Assembly: GCA_040255525.1 (NCBI GenBank)
Contig: JBDZVD010000007.1
Span: 1-64,000 of the forward strand
From: Rugosimonospora sp040255525
GTDB taxonomy: Bacteria > Actinomycetota > Actinomycetes > Mycobacteriales > Micromonosporaceae
Length of the DNA: 64,000 bases
Direction of reading: 5' to 3'
A program made the position numbers and the translations under genes. The notes beneath the pieces were generated by a model. That model was given only the letters and a program-made list of their open reading frames with translations. It was not told the origin of the DNA and searched no databases. Below are positions 18,232 through 27,162 of the stretch, piece after piece. Numbering within the stretch: position 1 is the stretch's first letter; each line of letters starts with the position of its first letter.

Positions 18232-19461
18232 CTACCGACCGTCGAGGTCACCGGGGGCCGACAGGACCAGCGACGCAACCGTGGCGGGGGAACCGGTGGC
18301 GGTGCGGGCGCGTGACCGGGCCGCCGGGATCGCGACCAGGGCGGCGAGCGCGCCGACCGCTCCCGCCGCGACGAACGCGCCGCCCGGGCCCGCGTGATCG
18401 ATGACCAGCCCGGCGAACGGCGAGCCCAGGCTGGTGCCGGCGGTCATCGCGGAGCCGAACCAGCCCATCGCCTCGCCCCGCGACTGTGCCGGAACGATCC
18501 GGCTGAGCGTGTCGTTGGCCGACGCCATGGTGGGCGCGCACAGCAGCCCGGCCGGGACGAGCGCCACGCACAGCACCTGCCAGTTCGGCGCGAGCCCGAC
18601 CGGTGTGGTCAGCAGACCCATCGCGACCACCAGGCCCAGCACCGGCACCCCCCGCCGAAGCCCGCCGAAGATCAGGCCGCCGATCAGCGAATACAGGCAC
18701 CACAGCGCGATCACGACGCCGGTCAGCGACGTCGCGCCGGCCTGGCGCAGGGTGGCCACGATCGTCAGGTCGGTGCCGCTGAGCACGAACGCCGCGGCGC
18801 AGCCGGCGACCAGGATGGCGACCAGCGGCGGCCCGACCCAGGTGCGCCGGGGCGGGACCGCCTCCCCGGCCGCCATGCCCTCGGGCCGCACCGGCGGGTT
18901 CATGACGAACAGCAGCACCCCGGCCAGCAGGATGCCGGTGCCGATCAGCAGGATGGCCGGACGGCTACCCAGCGACGTGGACAGGGCGACGGCCGCGGCC
19001 GGTCCGATCATGAAGGACACCTCGACCGCCATCGAGTCGAGCGCGAAGGCCGGGCGGCGGTGCTCCTCGGGCACCATGGCGGACAGGGACTGCCGCACCA
19101 GACCCCACACCGGAAGAGCGAACAGCCCGGAGAGCGCGGCGACGCCGATCAGCGCGGGATAGGGCAGCACCGGCACGGTGGCCCAGCAGGCGACCTGGAT
19201 CAACGTGGTCACCGCGACCACCGGCCGGCCGCCGCGCCGGTCGAGGAACCGCCCGGCCAGCGGCGAGCCGGCCGCGGCGCCGACCGTGTAGGCGGCGGTG
19301 ACCAGGCCGGCGGCGCCGTAGCTGCGGTGCAGCGCGCTGACCACGTGCAGGGTCAGCGCGATGCTCACCGCGGTGGCGGGGATGCGGGCGAAGAAACCGA
19401 GGAGCACGATGCCGCGCACGCCGGGCAGGCCGAGGACGTGACGGTAAGGACTGATTCCCAT
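18232..19461 (-). CDS. MFS transporter
   Basis: A 409-residue, 12-helix major facilitator protein. Motif A after TM2 is GRFLDRRGGRPVV and the second-half equivalent is weak. VGAAAGSPLAG and SFMIGPAAAVALS line the pore. The start ATG 19461 gives the natural N-terminus MGISPYRHVLGLPGVRG. A further 67 in-frame codons upstream lack any family sequence. It resembles drug or sugar exporters of the YcaD/arabinose-efflux type, and the substrate cannot be assigned. The C-terminal tail is basic and cytoplasmic. No neighbour on the same strand is close enough for a firm operon. Confidence 0.85.
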   Translation of the reverse strand: MGISPYRHVLGLPGVRGIVLLGFFARIPATAVSIALTLHVVSALHRSYGAAGLVTAAYTVGAAAGSPLAGRFLDRRGGRPVVAVTTLIQVACWATVPVLPYPALIGVAALSGLFALPVWGLVRQSLSAMVPEEHRRPAFALDSMAVEVSFMIGPAAAVALSTSLGSRPAILLIGTGILLAGVLLFVMNPPVRPEGMAAGEAVPPRRTWVGPPLVAILVAGCAAAFVLSGTDLTIVATLRQAGATSLTGVVIALWCLYSLIGGLIFGGLRRGVPVLGLVVAMGLLTTPVGLAPNWQVLCVALVPAGLLCAPTMASANDTLSRIVPAQSRGEAMGWFGSAMTAGTSLGSPFAGLVIDHAGPGGAFVAAGAVGALAALVAIPAARSRARTATGSPATVASLVLSAPGDLDGR

Positions 19462-19786
19462 AGCGGCACTATCATGCCCGACGGATCTGACATTCCTGGA
19501 GGGCGGCCACCGCGGGTGCATCGAGTTGCGCCGGGCACGCCGGAACAGGACCAGGCCGGTGGACAGGACGAGTCCCACGCCCAGGGGGGACCGAGAAATC
19601 ATGCCGCGGGCTCTGATGCGCACCTCTTCGCTGACAGAATTCGTCTCGCGTTGACGGGACATTCACTATTGTATGGGTGGAAACAGCGCCAGAATGGCAT
19701 AGAGCGGCGGTATGGCCCAGAGGGCGAGGTCGTCCGGAAAGCCAGCGGCCGACCGAGGCGTTCGCCGGCGGCTACCGTTGTTGCGC
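19462..19786. other. Divergent promoter region between MFS gene and secA2
   Basis: This 325-bp gap has lower GC in its right half. On the plus strand TTGACG (19651) with TATGGG (19672) is a weak promoter candidate for secA2 (15-nt spacing). Nothing else, and no gene, is supportable. Confidence 0.4.
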
Positions 19787-22093
19787 ATGGGGCTGAGGTC
19801 GAGATTCCACCGCCTGACGGAGCGGCCCGGCGCGCTCGTCGACACGGCCGCGCTGGCCCGGTCGCTGCCCGCGATCGCCGAGCGGGAGCGGGCCGTCGCC
19901 GACCTCGACGATGCCACCCTGGTCGCCGCGGCAGCCTCGGTGCCGGCCGGCGACGTGGTGGAGATCTGTGCGCTCGGGCGGGAGGCGGCGCGGCGCGGGC
20001 TGGGCCAGCGGCCGTACGATGTGCAGCTCGTCGGGGTGCTGGCGATGCTCGCCGGGCACGTCGCCCAGATGGCGACCGGAGAGGGCAAGACTCTCGCGGC
20101 CGCGATCGCCGCGTTCGGGTACGTCCGGCGCGGCTCACCGGTGCACGTGCTGACCGTCAACGACTACCTCGCCCGGCGGGACGCCGAGTGGATGGCTCCG
20201 GTGTACCGGGCGCTCGGGGTCAGCGTCGGCTGGGTCACCGAACAGTCCACGGTGGAGCAGCGGCGGGACGCGTACCGCCGCGACGTCACGTACGTGTCGG
20301 TCAGCGAGGTCGGGTTCGACTACCTGCGCGACGGCCTGTGCCTGTCGGTCGACGACCGGGTCCAGCGCCCGCTGGCCACGGTCATCGTCGACGAGGCCGA
20401 CTCGATCCTGGTCGACGAGGCCCGCGTGCCGCTGGTGGTGGCCGGCGGGGTCGACGGCTCGGACGATCTCGCCCGCCGGGCCGCGACGATCGTGCGCCGG
20501 CTGCGCCGCGACCGCGACTTCGAGCGGCTCGACGACGGGCGCGCCGTGCACCTCACCGAGGCCGGCCTGCGGGCCGTCGAGGCCGCGCTCGGCGGCCTCA
20601 ACCTGTACGCGGTGGAGCACCTGCCCCAGTTGACCGCCGTCAACCTCGCGCTGCACGCCAGGGAACTGCTGCACCGCGACGTGGACTACATCGTGCGCGA
20701 CGGCGCCGTGGAGCTGGTCGACGAGTTCCGCGGCCGGGTCGCGCTGCGCCGCCGGTGGCCCGACGGGCTCCAGGCCGCTGTGGAAGCCAAGGAGGGACTC
20801 ACCCTCAGCGCACAGGGCGAGGTACTGGCGACGATCACCGTCCAGGCGTTGATCGGGCTGTACCCGACCCGGTGCGGGATGAGCGCGACGGCCGCCGGTG
20901 TCGGCGAGGCGCTGCGCGAGTTCTACCGGCTGGAGGTCGCGGTCATCGAGCCCAACCGCCCGTGCGTACGGGTGGACGAGCCGGACCGTGTCTACCTCAC
21001 CGCACGGGACAAGCACGAGGCGCTGCTGGCCGAGATCCGGCAGGCGCACGCGGCCGGCCGGCCGGTGCTCGTCGGCACCCTCGACGTCGACGAGTCCGAG
21101 CGGCTGGCGGCCGACCTGGGCGCGACCGGCGTGCCGTGCACCGTGCTCAACGCGAAGAACGACGCCGCCGAGGCGGCGATCATCGCGGAGGCCGGCAGCC
21201 TCGGGGCGGTGACCGTATCCACCCAGATGGCCGGCCGGGGCACCGACATCCGGTTGGGCGGCGGCGACCAGACCGGGCACGAGCGGGTCGCGGAACTCGG
21301 CGGGCTGTACGTGATCGGGACCGGCCGGCACGACAGCGGGCGCGTCGACGCGCAGCTGCGCGGCCGGGCGGGGCGGCAGGGCGACCCCGGCCGTTCGGTG
21401 TTCTTCGTCAGCCTCGACGACGCTCTGGTGCTCACCCACGCCGGCGATCTGGTCGGATCGGTGCGCCAGCGGGCGGCCGTCGACGACGGCGGGCGGGTCC
21501 GGGGGCGCGGGGTGCGGCGCCTGGTCCGGCACGCCCAGCGGGTCGCCGAGGGCAGCAGCGCCGAACTGCACCGCAACACCTGGCGGTACGGGTACCTCAT
21601 CGAGCGGCAGCGCCGGGCCCTCGCGGTACGGCGGGAGGAGCTGCTGACTACCGACGCGGCGGCGCGGCTGCTGGCCGAGCGCAGCGGCCAGCGCTACCTG
21701 CTGGCGTGCGGGCGGGCCGGCGAACCGGCCGTGAACGCTGCCGCGCGGGCCATCGCGCTGTACCACCTGGACCGGTGCTGGACCGAGCACCTGGCGTACC
21801 TGTCGGAGATCCGTGAGGGCGTGCACCTGCGGGTGCTCGGGCGGCTCGATCCGCTCGACGAGTTCCACCGGTGTGCCGTACCGGCTTTCCGCGCCCTGTT
21901 CGCCGATGCGCAGCGGCGCACCCTGGAAACCTTCGACACGGTCGACCTGGCCGCCGACGGATGGAATCTCGCCGACGCCGGCCTGGTGCACCCCAGCGCC
22001 ACCTGGACGTACCTGGTGACGGACGACCCGTTCGGCTCCGAGGCGAGCCGGTTCCTCAAGGCGGTTTTCGGCCCGCAGCCCCGCGAGCGCTGA
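19787..22093 (+). CDS. secA2: Accessory preprotein translocase ATPase SecA2
   Basis: About 768 residues, shorter than housekeeping SecA, which usually exceeds 900 in actinomycetes. The start MGLRSRFHRLTERPG is typical of SecA2; an in-frame ATG at 19712 lies upstream. Nucleotide-binding motifs are intact: Walker A MATGEGKT (95-102), TVNDYLARRDAEWM, Walker B VIVDEADSILVDEA (about 200-213), QMAGRGTDIRLGGG (about 480) and the arginine-finger region LRGRAGRQGDPGRS. The C-terminal zinc/SecB-binding tail is missing. SecA2 exports a subset of proteins in actinobacteria and Firmicutes. No SecY2 or obvious substrate gene is adjacent, so it probably uses the main SecYEG channel. Confidence 0.9.
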   Translation: MGLRSRFHRLTERPGALVDTAALARSLPAIAERERAVADLDDATLVAAAASVPAGDVVEICALGREAARRGLGQRPYDVQLVGVLAMLAGHVAQMATGEGKTLAAAIAAFGYVRRGSPVHVLTVNDYLARRDAEWMAPVYRALGVSVGWVTEQSTVEQRRDAYRRDVTYVSVSEVGFDYLRDGLCLSVDDRVQRPLATVIVDEADSILVDEARVPLVVAGGVDGSDDLARRAATIVRRLRRDRDFERLDDGRAVHLTEAGLRAVEAALGGLNLYAVEHLPQLTAVNLALHARELLHRDVDYIVRDGAVELVDEFRGRVALRRRWPDGLQAAVEAKEGLTLSAQGEVLATITVQALIGLYPTRCGMSATAAGVGEALREFYRLEVAVIEPNRPCVRVDEPDRVYLTARDKHEALLAEIRQAHAAGRPVLVGTLDVDESERLAADLGATGVPCTVLNAKNDAAEAAIIAEAGSLGAVTVSTQMAGRGTDIRLGGGDQTGHERVAELGGLYVIGTGRHDSGRVDAQLRGRAGRQGDPGRSVFFVSLDDALVLTHAGDLVGSVRQRAAVDDGGRVRGRGVRRLVRHAQRVAEGSSAELHRNTWRYGYLIERQRRALAVRREELLTTDAAARLLAERSGQRYLLACGRAGEPAVNAAARAIALYHLDRCWTEHLAYLSEIREGVHLRVLGRLDPLDEFHRCAVPAFRALFADAQRRTLETFDTVDLAADGWNLADAGLVHPSATWTYLVTDDPFGSEASRFLKAVFGPQPRER

Positions 22094-22184
22094 CCGGCGA
22101 CACCACGGCATCGCCCTGATCGACCGGTGACGGCCGACCGGATGCACCCACGGTGGGCAGCAGCGGGCCACGCCTGTGCACCGA

Positions 22185-23717
22185 TCAGCGGCGGGACTTC
22201 CCGCGGTTGGGCTTCTTCGTGCCGTCGGACAGCCGCAACGCCAGCGCCGGGCACATGTTGACCGCCTTGCGGGCCTCGCCCTCCAGCCAGGCCGGGACCG
22301 GGGTGTCCGGGAACGACGGGTACCCGTTGCCGTCCAGCCGGATCAGCTCCGGCACGATGTGCGCGCACAGGCCGTGGCCGTCGCAGCGGGCCCAGTCCAC
22401 CGCCAGCCGGGAACCGGTCGCCGTTTCGCTGGGCGGCAGCGGCAGGACGTTCTTCGTCGGCAGCCCGCATCCGTCGTGCATGATGTGCGCCGCGACGTCG
22501 TCGGCGAACGTCTCCAGCGCGGACAGCACGAACCGGGCGGTACCGTCCGGGTGGCTGCACGCGCCCCGGCCCCGTACGGCGCCTGCCGCGGCCCGGATCG
22601 CGTCGACCGACCCGCTGCCGCCGCTGCCGTCGGCCAGGGACGCCACCGCGCGGGCCACGTCGGGCAGCCCCAGCCGGCACGGTCCGCACTGGCCGGCCGA
22701 CTGCCCGGCGAGGTAGTGCGTGACGCGGGTGACCTCGGCCAGCGGGCAGGTACCGGGGCCGAGCGGCAGGATGATGCCGGCGCCCAGCGTGCCGCCGACC
22801 GACTCCAGGCTCGTCCGCGAGATCTCCGCCCGCTCGGCCGCCGCCGGTCCGATCCACTTGCCGTGGAACCCGCCCATCAGCACGCCCGGCCCGACCTCGG
22901 CGTCGCACATCTCCAGTACGGCCATCAGCGGCACTCCCACGGCCGCCTCGACGACCGCCGGGTACTTCGCCGATCCGCCCACCGACAGCAGCACGGTGCC
23001 CGGCTCCCGGTCGGTGCCCGTCGCCCCGTATCCGCGCGGTCCGACCCGGGCGGCGACCGCCAACTGCGAGTACGTCTCCGCGTTGGACAGCAGGGTGGGC
23101 AGGCCGTTCACACCGTTGTCGCTGGCCCGCTGCTTGCGGCCGGGAGGGATCGGGATCTCGCCGTTGATGCCGCGCACGAGCGCGCCGCCCTCGCCGGAGA
23201 TGAACCGGTGCGGCATCGTGACGATCCGGGTAGGTGCCGGCATCCGCCGCTCGGCCAGCGCGCGCATCAGCGACTCGCCGCCGATCCCGTCGTCGGCCAC
23301 GCCGAGGACGATCTCGCTGGCCTGCAACGCGCGGGCCGCGATCGCGGCGCCGTCCAGGATGAGGTGCGGTGCCCGGGTGAGCATCACCTTGTCTTTCCAG
23401 CTCGCCGGTTCGCCTTCGGTCGCGTTGACCACGACGACGGTGTCGGCGAGCCGGCGCCGTGCGGACTCGACCACCGCCCGGATCTTGCGGGCGAACGGGA
23501 AACCCGCGCCGCCGCGGCCGAGGAGGTGGATGCGCTCGGCGAGCTCGATCAGCTCGTCGACCGACAGCGGCCGCATCGGGCCGTGGACGGACTGGTGCGC
23601 GCGCAGGTCCAGGCGGCGGTACTGGTCGAAGCCGGCGGTCAGGCGCGCCGGGCCGGCGCGCAGGACGGCGGGTACGCCCGGAACCGCGGTACTCAGAGCG
23701 ACAGCGGAACTGGTCAC
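22185..23717 (-). CDS. NuoF-like FMN/iron-sulfur protein fused to a ferredoxin domain
   Basis: A 510-residue soluble oxidoreductase subunit. The NuoF fold shows the FMN/NADH segment LGRGGAGFPFARKIR (67-80) and VVNATEGEPASWKDK, then the N3-cluster region AGQCGPCRLGL. Cysteines remain at 344, 347 and 387, but the first position of the usual four-cysteine motif is Ala341. The C-terminal about 70 residues are a ferredoxin with Cys445, Cys451 and Cys489 (CDGHGLC ... NMCP), the three-cysteine spacing of 3Fe-4S types. GTG 23717 overlaps the upstream cytochrome stop by 4 nt, so the two are coupled. It probably passes electrons between a nucleotide or ferredoxin pool and the membrane cytochrome. Confidence 0.85.
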   Translation of the reverse strand: MTSSAVALSTAVPGVPAVLRAGPARLTAGFDQYRRLDLRAHQSVHGPMRPLSVDELIELAERIHLLGRGGAGFPFARKIRAVVESARRRLADTVVVVNATEGEPASWKDKVMLTRAPHLILDGAAIAARALQASEIVLGVADDGIGGESLMRALAERRMPAPTRIVTMPHRFISGEGGALVRGINGEIPIPPGRKQRASDNGVNGLPTLLSNAETYSQLAVAARVGPRGYGATGTDREPGTVLLSVGGSAKYPAVVEAAVGVPLMAVLEMCDAEVGPGVLMGGFHGKWIGPAAAERAEISRTSLESVGGTLGAGIILPLGPGTCPLAEVTRVTHYLAGQSAGQCGPCRLGLPDVARAVASLADGSGGSGSVDAIRAAAGAVRGRGACSHPDGTARFVLSALETFADDVAAHIMHDGCGLPTKNVLPLPPSETATGSRLAVDWARCDGHGLCAHIVPELIRLDGNGYPSFPDTPVPAWLEGEARKAVNMCPALALRLSDGTKKPNRGKSRR

Positions 23718-25501
23718 CGTAGTACATCACCTCGCATGTGTGCCCAGAACTCCTCGTCGGAGATGTCCTCGGCGGGCTTGGCGGGTCCGGCGACGGGCTC
23801 GGCGGGGGCCGCCGGAAGTTCCGCCAGGGAGCGCCGGCGGCGCTTCGGTGGCTCGGCCGGGGCGGGGGTCAGCAGGTCGTCGACGGGGGTACGGGGGCGG
23901 CGCACCGGCGGCTCGGGCTCCGGGTGCCGGGAGTCGACGTACCCGCGCTGGTTGCCGGCCTCTTCGTAACCCCGGCCGTCGGCGAAGTCCCGGCCACCTG
24001 CGCGCCGGGTGTCCGCGTCGTCGCGGTCCCAGCCTTCCCGGCCCCGGTCCTCCAGCTCAGTGCCGAACTGGCCCCAGCTGTCCCGGTCCCAGCTGTCGCG
24101 CGCCCGTACCTGCCGGAAGGCGCCGGTACCGGAGCGGCGCGGCCCGGTCTCGCCCTCCCGGTACGCGCTCTCCGGGAAGGCCGGCTCCTCTTCCGGAGGG
24201 CGGTAGCCCACATCCGGAGTCATCCGGCCCCCGCCCAGGTCGTCGAGGTACGACAGCCGCGGCATGGGCTGGCCGACCAGCGGTGCGTCGTCGTCCGGCG
24301 CCGAGTGGCTGCCCCGAAAGCCGCCGCGGGGCTCGCCGGCCCTCTCGCCGCGGGTGGAGAACACCGGGCCGGCGGCGAACGCGTGGTTGCCGGCCTCGTC
24401 GTACCACTCGACGCCGGGTTCGCCGGTGGAAAGCGGCGTGTCCAGTTCCGCGCGGCGGGCGCCGCGGCCCGGGCGTCCCGCGAGGACCGCGTCGTCGCGG
24501 TCGTGCCGCCCGGGCGCGTCGTCCCGGTCGTGGCGCCCGACCGGCGCGTCGCCGGCCAGCGGCCCCCGGGCGAACGGGTCGTCGTCGCGGCCGTGCCGGG
24601 CCGGCACCGGATCACCGTCGAGAACCCGGCGGGCGAACGGGTCGTCCTCCCGCACGCGGCGCGCGAACGGGTCCTCGTCCACCGTCCGCCGGGTGAACGG
24701 GTCGTCGTCGAGAGTGCGGGCGGCCACGCTGAGCGGGGCCTCCAGCCGCGAGTTCACCGGCTTGCCGATGGCCTTGATGGTGCCGGTGGTCTGCGCCTTG
24801 GGGGAGCGCATGCGCCGGCCCCAGGTCACCGACAGGCGCACCAGCAGGGCCAGGACGACCAGCAGCACGCACACCACGTAGCTGACCGTCACCCAGGTCT
24901 TCGCGTGCCGCCCCGCGTTCAGGCCGTGGAACAGCGCGAGGATCCACGACATATACGCCGAGGCGTGCAGCGCGCGCCACATCCCCGGGTGCGCGCTCCC
25001 GGCGAACCGGCCGCGGATGACGCCGGTCCAGGTCACCACGAACATCAGGTAACTGGCGATCGTGCCCAGCCCGACGTACAGCACCTTGTGCGAGGCCATG
25101 AACGGCACCACCACGTCGATGACGCTGGCGTGCGACTCGACGATCTTCGTGAAGATGTGCACGCAGAGGAAGACCATCGAGGTCGACGCGGTCGCGCGGT
25201 GGACGGCCTGGAGGAGCACCCGGTGCCGGACCAGCAGCACGATGCGGTCCGTCGCGACCAGGCCGACCATCACCGCGATGGACAGCGAAACCAGCGAAAA
25301 GACACCCGAGTAGAACTCCAGGAAGTGGTACACGGCGGAGATGACGGCCTTGCCGCCCGAGGTGAAGGTCAACCCGGCACCCACGACCGCGAGAGCAGCG
25401 GCGACGGCGAGTGCGATCACCGACATTCGGGGTCTGCCCGGACGGCTGGCCGGTGTGTTCCTAGCCTGGACAGAAGGCTGGCTGAAGGCTCCTCTAGCCA
25501 C
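23714..25501 (-). CDS. Two-heme membrane cytochrome (ferric-reductase-like) with disordered repeat tail
   Basis: 595 residues. Residues about 26-225 form six membrane helices of the cytochrome b/ferric-reductase type. His101 and His115 lie in one helix and His179 and His192 in another, the HX13H/HX12H pattern that holds two stacked b hemes across the membrane. From residue about 230 the protein is hydrophilic, charged and probably disordered, starting with five DPFARR-type repeats (24566-24715). It should relay electrons across the membrane with the co-translated NuoF-like subunit; the acceptor is unknown. GTG 25501 has an SD only 2 nt away, so ATG 25426 (just before the first helix) is a real alternative. 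Confidence 0.8.
   Translation of the reverse strand: MARGAFSQPSVQARNTPASRPGRPRMSVIALAVAAALAVVGAGLTFTSGGKAVISAVYHFLEFYSGVFSLVSLSIAVMVGLVATDRIVLLVRHRVLLQAVHRATASTSMVFLCVHIFTKIVESHASVIDVVVPFMASHKVLYVGLGTIASYLMFVVTWTGVIRGRFAGSAHPGMWRALHASAYMSWILALFHGLNAGRHAKTWVTVSYVVCVLLVVLALLVRLSVTWGRRMRSPKAQTTGTIKAIGKPVNSRLEAPLSVAARTLDDDPFTRRTVDEDPFARRVREDDPFARRVLDGDPVPARHGRDDDPFARGPLAGDAPVGRHDRDDAPGRHDRDDAVLAGRPGRGARRAELDTPLSTGEPGVEWYDEAGNHAFAAGPVFSTRGERAGEPRGGFRGSHSAPDDDAPLVGQPMPRLSYLDDLGGGRMTPDVGYRPPEEEPAFPESAYREGETGPRRSGTGAFRQVRARDSWDRDSWGQFGTELEDRGREGWDRDDADTRRAGGRDFADGRGYEEAGNQRGYVDSRHPEPEPPVRRPRTPVDDLLTPAPAEPPKRRRRSLAELPAAPAEPVAGPAKPAEDISDEEFWAHMRGDVLR
24566..24715 (-). repeat. Ten-residue DPFARR repeats in the cytochrome tail
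   Basis: Residues about 263-312 read RTLDDDPFTR, RTVDEDPFAR, RVREDDPFAR, RVLDGDPVPAR and GRDDDPFARG, a 30-bp DNA period with third-position drift. Acidic-Pro-Phe-Ala-Arg-Arg units suggest a linear binding motif repeated for avidity, but no partner is known. Confidence 0.8.
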
Positions 25502-26026
25502 GGCTCCTCGATCTCTCGCGTCGGCGCCGCGGGCGTATCTCCTCGCGACCAGCGGCGGGTCCTGTGCTGTTGCTAGGTGGCTCAGCTAGGCGACGTCCGG
25601 TACGACGGCGATGGAGTACGGACTGTCGCGGCAACCTCAGAGAAGCAACACCAGTGCGGTTGGCCCTCCTACGTCTCCAGTCGGGGGAATTGTCATTCCC
25701 GGACGGGACCGTACCATTACGGATTTCAACTATCCATGCTTGTCGGGTAGCGCTGACGGTCACCTATCGTAAAGGCGGCCCATTCCGGTGGAGAAGCTGG
25801 CCTTCCGCCCCCTCCGGTTACCGGAAGACTGCCTGGTCATAACGGCCCGCACGCGATGATTGCGAGGTAGCGGTCTTGCGCGCACCGAACGTGCCATAGT
25901 CCGGTTCCGGCCGGTTCCGTTCGCACCGGTGTTCCGGCGGCCCCCCAAGGCCGCGCAAATGCGGGTACTCGCGCCCGCGATGATGGTTGACTGGCTTCGA
26001 CGGTGTTCGCCGGAACGGGGGCAGTC
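25502..26026. other. 525-bp divergent intergenic region, lower GC
   Basis: It separates the minus-strand cytochrome operon from the plus-strand GT4 gene. The stretch 25660-25880 is noticeably more AT-rich than its surroundings and should hold both promoters. A 6-bp hairpin GGGAAT-TGTC-ATTCCC lies at 25685-25700, and CCGGTTACCGG is a short palindrome near 25814. A larger nested set of stems is listed separately. Short open frames here have no supportable start sites or composition. Confidence 0.55.
25569..25651 (-). ncRNA. Candidate structured RNA / 5' leader of the cytochrome operon
   Basis: Nested pairing is possible on either strand. GCGAC-GTCC-GTAC (25591-25604, one bulge) pairs with GTAC-GGAC-GTCGC (25617-25630, one bulge) around a 12-nt loop. 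AGGT (25576) pairs with ACCT (25635), and TGTTGC (25569-25574) with GCAACA (25646-25651). It lies about 70-150 nt upstream of the cytochrome start and is not recognised as a known riboswitch class. Chance pairing is a real risk at this GC content. Confidence 0.25.
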
Positions 26027-27040
26027 GTGCGCATCGGACTCATCTCCACGCCGTGGACGCCGCTGCCGCCGCCCGCGTACGGCGGCATCGAGGGCGTCGT
26101 CGACCGGTTGGCCCGGGGCTTCATCGCCGCCGGGCACGAGGTGCTTCTCGCCGCGCCGGGGGACAGCGCGTGCCCGGCGCCGATCATCCCGGACTCACCC
26201 CCGGCGGACGTGGACGGGATGGGGCTGAGCGAGGTCGAACTCGGGCACGTCGTGCGCGCCTACAACGCCATGCCGGACATGGATCTGGTGCACGACCACA
26301 CGCTGTGTGGGCCGCTGTACCGCCGCCGGCCCGCCGGAGTACCGGTCGTCACCACGAACCACGGCCCGTTCCGCGCGCAGCTCCGCGAGATCTACCAGGC
26401 CATGGCCGAGGACGTCACGCTGATCGCGATCTCCCATCACCAGGCGTCCACCGCCACCGTGCCGATCGCACGCGTCATCCATCACGGCATCGATGTCGAC
26501 ACGGTACCGGTCGGGAACGGCTCCGGCGGCTATGCGTGTTTCCTTGGGCGGATGAACCCGAGCAAGGGGGTGCGGGAGGCGGCGATGGTTGCCCGGGAAG
26601 CCGGGATACCGCTGCGCATCGCGGCGAAAATGCAGGACACCGGGGAGCGGGAGTATTTCGAGTGCGCGGTGTCCCCGTTGCTGACCTCGGACATCGAGTA
26701 CGTCGGCGAGCTGAACACCGAGGAGAAGTACGAGTTGCTGGGCGGCGCGTGCGCGCTGTTGAATCCCATGCAGTGGCCCGAGCCGTTCGGCCTGGTCATG
26801 ATCGAGGCGCTGGCGGCCGGTACCCCGGTGGTCGCCACCCCGGCGGGCTCGGCGAGCGAGATCATCGATGACGGCGTGACCGGGTACCTGCGCGAGGACG
26901 TCCCGGCGCTGGCCGCCGCCCTGGCCGAGGCCGGGAGCCTGGACCGCGCCGCCTGCCGGGAGGTGGCCGTCACCCGGTTCAGCACCCAACGCATGGTGGC
27001 CGACCACCTCGACCTGTACACCGAACTGATCGGTCGCTGA
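26027..27040 (+). CDS. GT4 family glycosyltransferase
   Basis: A 337-residue GT-B glycosyltransferase. The N-terminal domain opens RIGLISTPWTPLPPPAYGGIE, the acceptor-side glycine-rich loop of GT4 enzymes, with LVHDHTLCGPL and VVTTNHGPFR. The C-terminal domain has FLGRMNPSKGV, the donor-binding strand, and the EX7E motif in EPFGLVMIEALAAGTPVVAT. GTG 26027 is chosen because GGGGG lies 5-6 nt upstream and the family N-terminus starts there. No signal peptide or membrane helix. Relatives include enzymes making small glycosides or glycogen-like products, and donor and acceptor cannot be read from sequence. It is a single-gene unit. Confidence 0.88.
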   Translation: MRIGLISTPWTPLPPPAYGGIEGVVDRLARGFIAAGHEVLLAAPGDSACPAPIIPDSPPADVDGMGLSEVELGHVVRAYNAMPDMDLVHDHTLCGPLYRRRPAGVPVVTTNHGPFRAQLREIYQAMAEDVTLIAISHHQASTATVPIARVIHHGIDVDTVPVGNGSGGYACFLGRMNPSKGVREAAMVAREAGIPLRIAAKMQDTGEREYFECAVSPLLTSDIEYVGELNTEEKYELLGGACALLNPMQWPEPFGLVMIEALAAGTPVVATPAGSASEIIDDGVTGYLREDVPALAAALAEAGSLDRAACREVAVTRFSTQRMVADHLDLYTELIGR

Positions 27041-27162
27041 CGCGGCGGGCGCCTGCCCGTGGCGCTCCAGGCCGCACCGGCCGGGCTGTGACGATGGACG
27101 CGGGGCACGGCGGCGTTGCCCGCTCGGGCGCCGCCGAGGCAGCGCAGCGCCGGAGCGGGTGC

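Noticed and set aside
18394..21816. Plus-strand open frame of over 1100 codons
   Set aside because: It runs antisense to the MFS gene and out of frame with SecA2. Composition is Arg/Gly/Ala noise, and SecA2 motifs lie in another frame.
20135..22171. Long minus-strand frame opposite secA2
   Set aside because: Antisense shadow with no recognisable domain; SecA2 on the plus strand is unambiguous.
22185..23717. Complex I subunit NuoF
   Set aside because: No nuoE/G or other subunits, one missing cluster cysteine, a fused ferredoxin and coupling to a cytochrome; it is a relative, not the complex I subunit.
25494..25763. 89-codon minus-strand frame in the 25.5-26.0 kb gap
   Set aside because: Arg-rich, overlaps the cytochrome start out of frame, no ribosome site and no similarity; better seen as leader sequence.
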